From: Geobacter sp. UBA1603
Lineage (GTDB): Bacteria > Desulfobacterota > Desulfuromonadia > Geobacterales > Pseudopelobacteraceae
Reading direction: 5' to 3'
Assembly (NCBI GenBank): GCA_002322035.1
Contig: DCNF01000083.1
Location: 1-8,462 of the forward strand
DNA length: 8,462 nt
Position numbers and translations under genes: made by a program. Shown piece after piece: positions 8,217 through 8,462 of the stretch (its first letter is position 1; every line of letters begins with the position of its first letter). The notes beneath the pieces are model-generated. The model saw only the letters and a program-made list of their open reading frames with translations, was not told the DNA's origin and did not search any database.

Positions 8217-8462
8217 ATGGATCTCGCGAAAATCAGGCAAAAGGCCCGTCAGGCAAGGGATGGGGCAGGGCAGTCAGAGCGCACCGACGCCGGAAGCGGC
8301 ATGGTGGCACCGGCATTGTCGGACACCGTCATGGAACCGGCCGCACCCCGTGCTGTTCCACTGCCGGCCTCCATGTTTCCGGCGGAACATAAGCCGCAGG
8401 CGGCAGAGGATGTGGCCCAGGATTTTTTCACGGACTTCGTTTCGACGGAGCGCCAGGTCTTT
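8217..8462 (+). CDS. Probable CheW-type adaptor, N-terminal extension only (partial, 3' end outside window)
   Basis: An open frame runs from the ATG at 8217 to the window end, 82 codons without a stop. A modest ribosome binding site (AAGAG at 8205-8209) lies 7 nt upstream, and the gene starts 14 bp after the ATPase stop. The visible part begins with the short basic helix MDLAKIRQKARQARDG, continues with a low-complexity Ala/Pro-rich stretch (about residues 29-62), and ends with an acidic/aromatic segment DFFTDFVSTERQVF. No CheW core domain is reached before the edge. The CheW call is an inference from operon position and from the MDLA-IR-KAR opening, which I associate with extended CheW proteins of Geobacter-type bacteria. 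Another scaffold or receptor-associated protein is possible. That this is a real coding region is more certain than its function. Confidence 0.6.
   Translation, partial: MDLAKIRQKARQARDGAGQSERTDAGSGMVAPALSDTVMEPAAPRAVPLPASMFPAEHKPQAAEDVAQDFFTDFVSTERQVF

Overview
The window reads as a chromosomal segment of a GC-rich Gram-negative bacterium, most likely a Desulfuromonadota/Geobacter-type deltaproteobacterium. That placement is an inference. It rests on the DUF4388/PatA-N-terminal response regulator, the ExeA-like ATPase inside a chemotaxis operon, and the general style of the proteins; no marker gene settles the taxonomy. All genes lie on the + strand and coding density is very high. The longest gap between genes is about 80 bp, so there is no gene-free stretch over 300 bp. 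No tRNA, rRNA, CRISPR, insertion sequence or convincing terminator hairpin was seen.

Region 1 (1-3147) is housekeeping. It holds the C-terminal half of glutaminyl-tRNA synthetase (glnS, cut by the left edge), then era and der. Era is a ribosome-associated KH-domain GTPase and Der is a tandem-GTPase ribosome assembly factor. The era stop codon directly abuts the der start codon, so two GTPases acting on the two ribosomal subunits are probably cotranscribed and translationally coupled.

Region 2 (3148-3227) is the only real intergenic gap. It carries a good sigma-70-like promoter (TTTACT, 17 bp spacer, TATTAT) and a clear Shine-Dalgarno sequence, so the signalling genes downstream probably have their own promoter.

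Region 3 (3228-8462) is a chemosensory operon in the order: a PATAN(DUF4388)-receiver-GAF-like response regulator; a stand-alone CheY-type receiver (4-bp overlap with the previous gene); a complete CheA histidine kinase; an ExeA/GspA-like AAA+ ATPase; and the start of a gene that is probably a CheW adaptor with an N-terminal extension, cut by the right edge. CheA would take signals through CheW from receptors encoded elsewhere and phosphorylate two receivers: the small CheY-like protein and the PATAN regulator. No MCP, CheR, CheB or flagellar gene is visible. The PATAN regulator and the secretion/pilus-type ATPase together hint that the output may be something other than the flagellar switch, for example type IV pili or a surface/secretion function. 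This part is inference.
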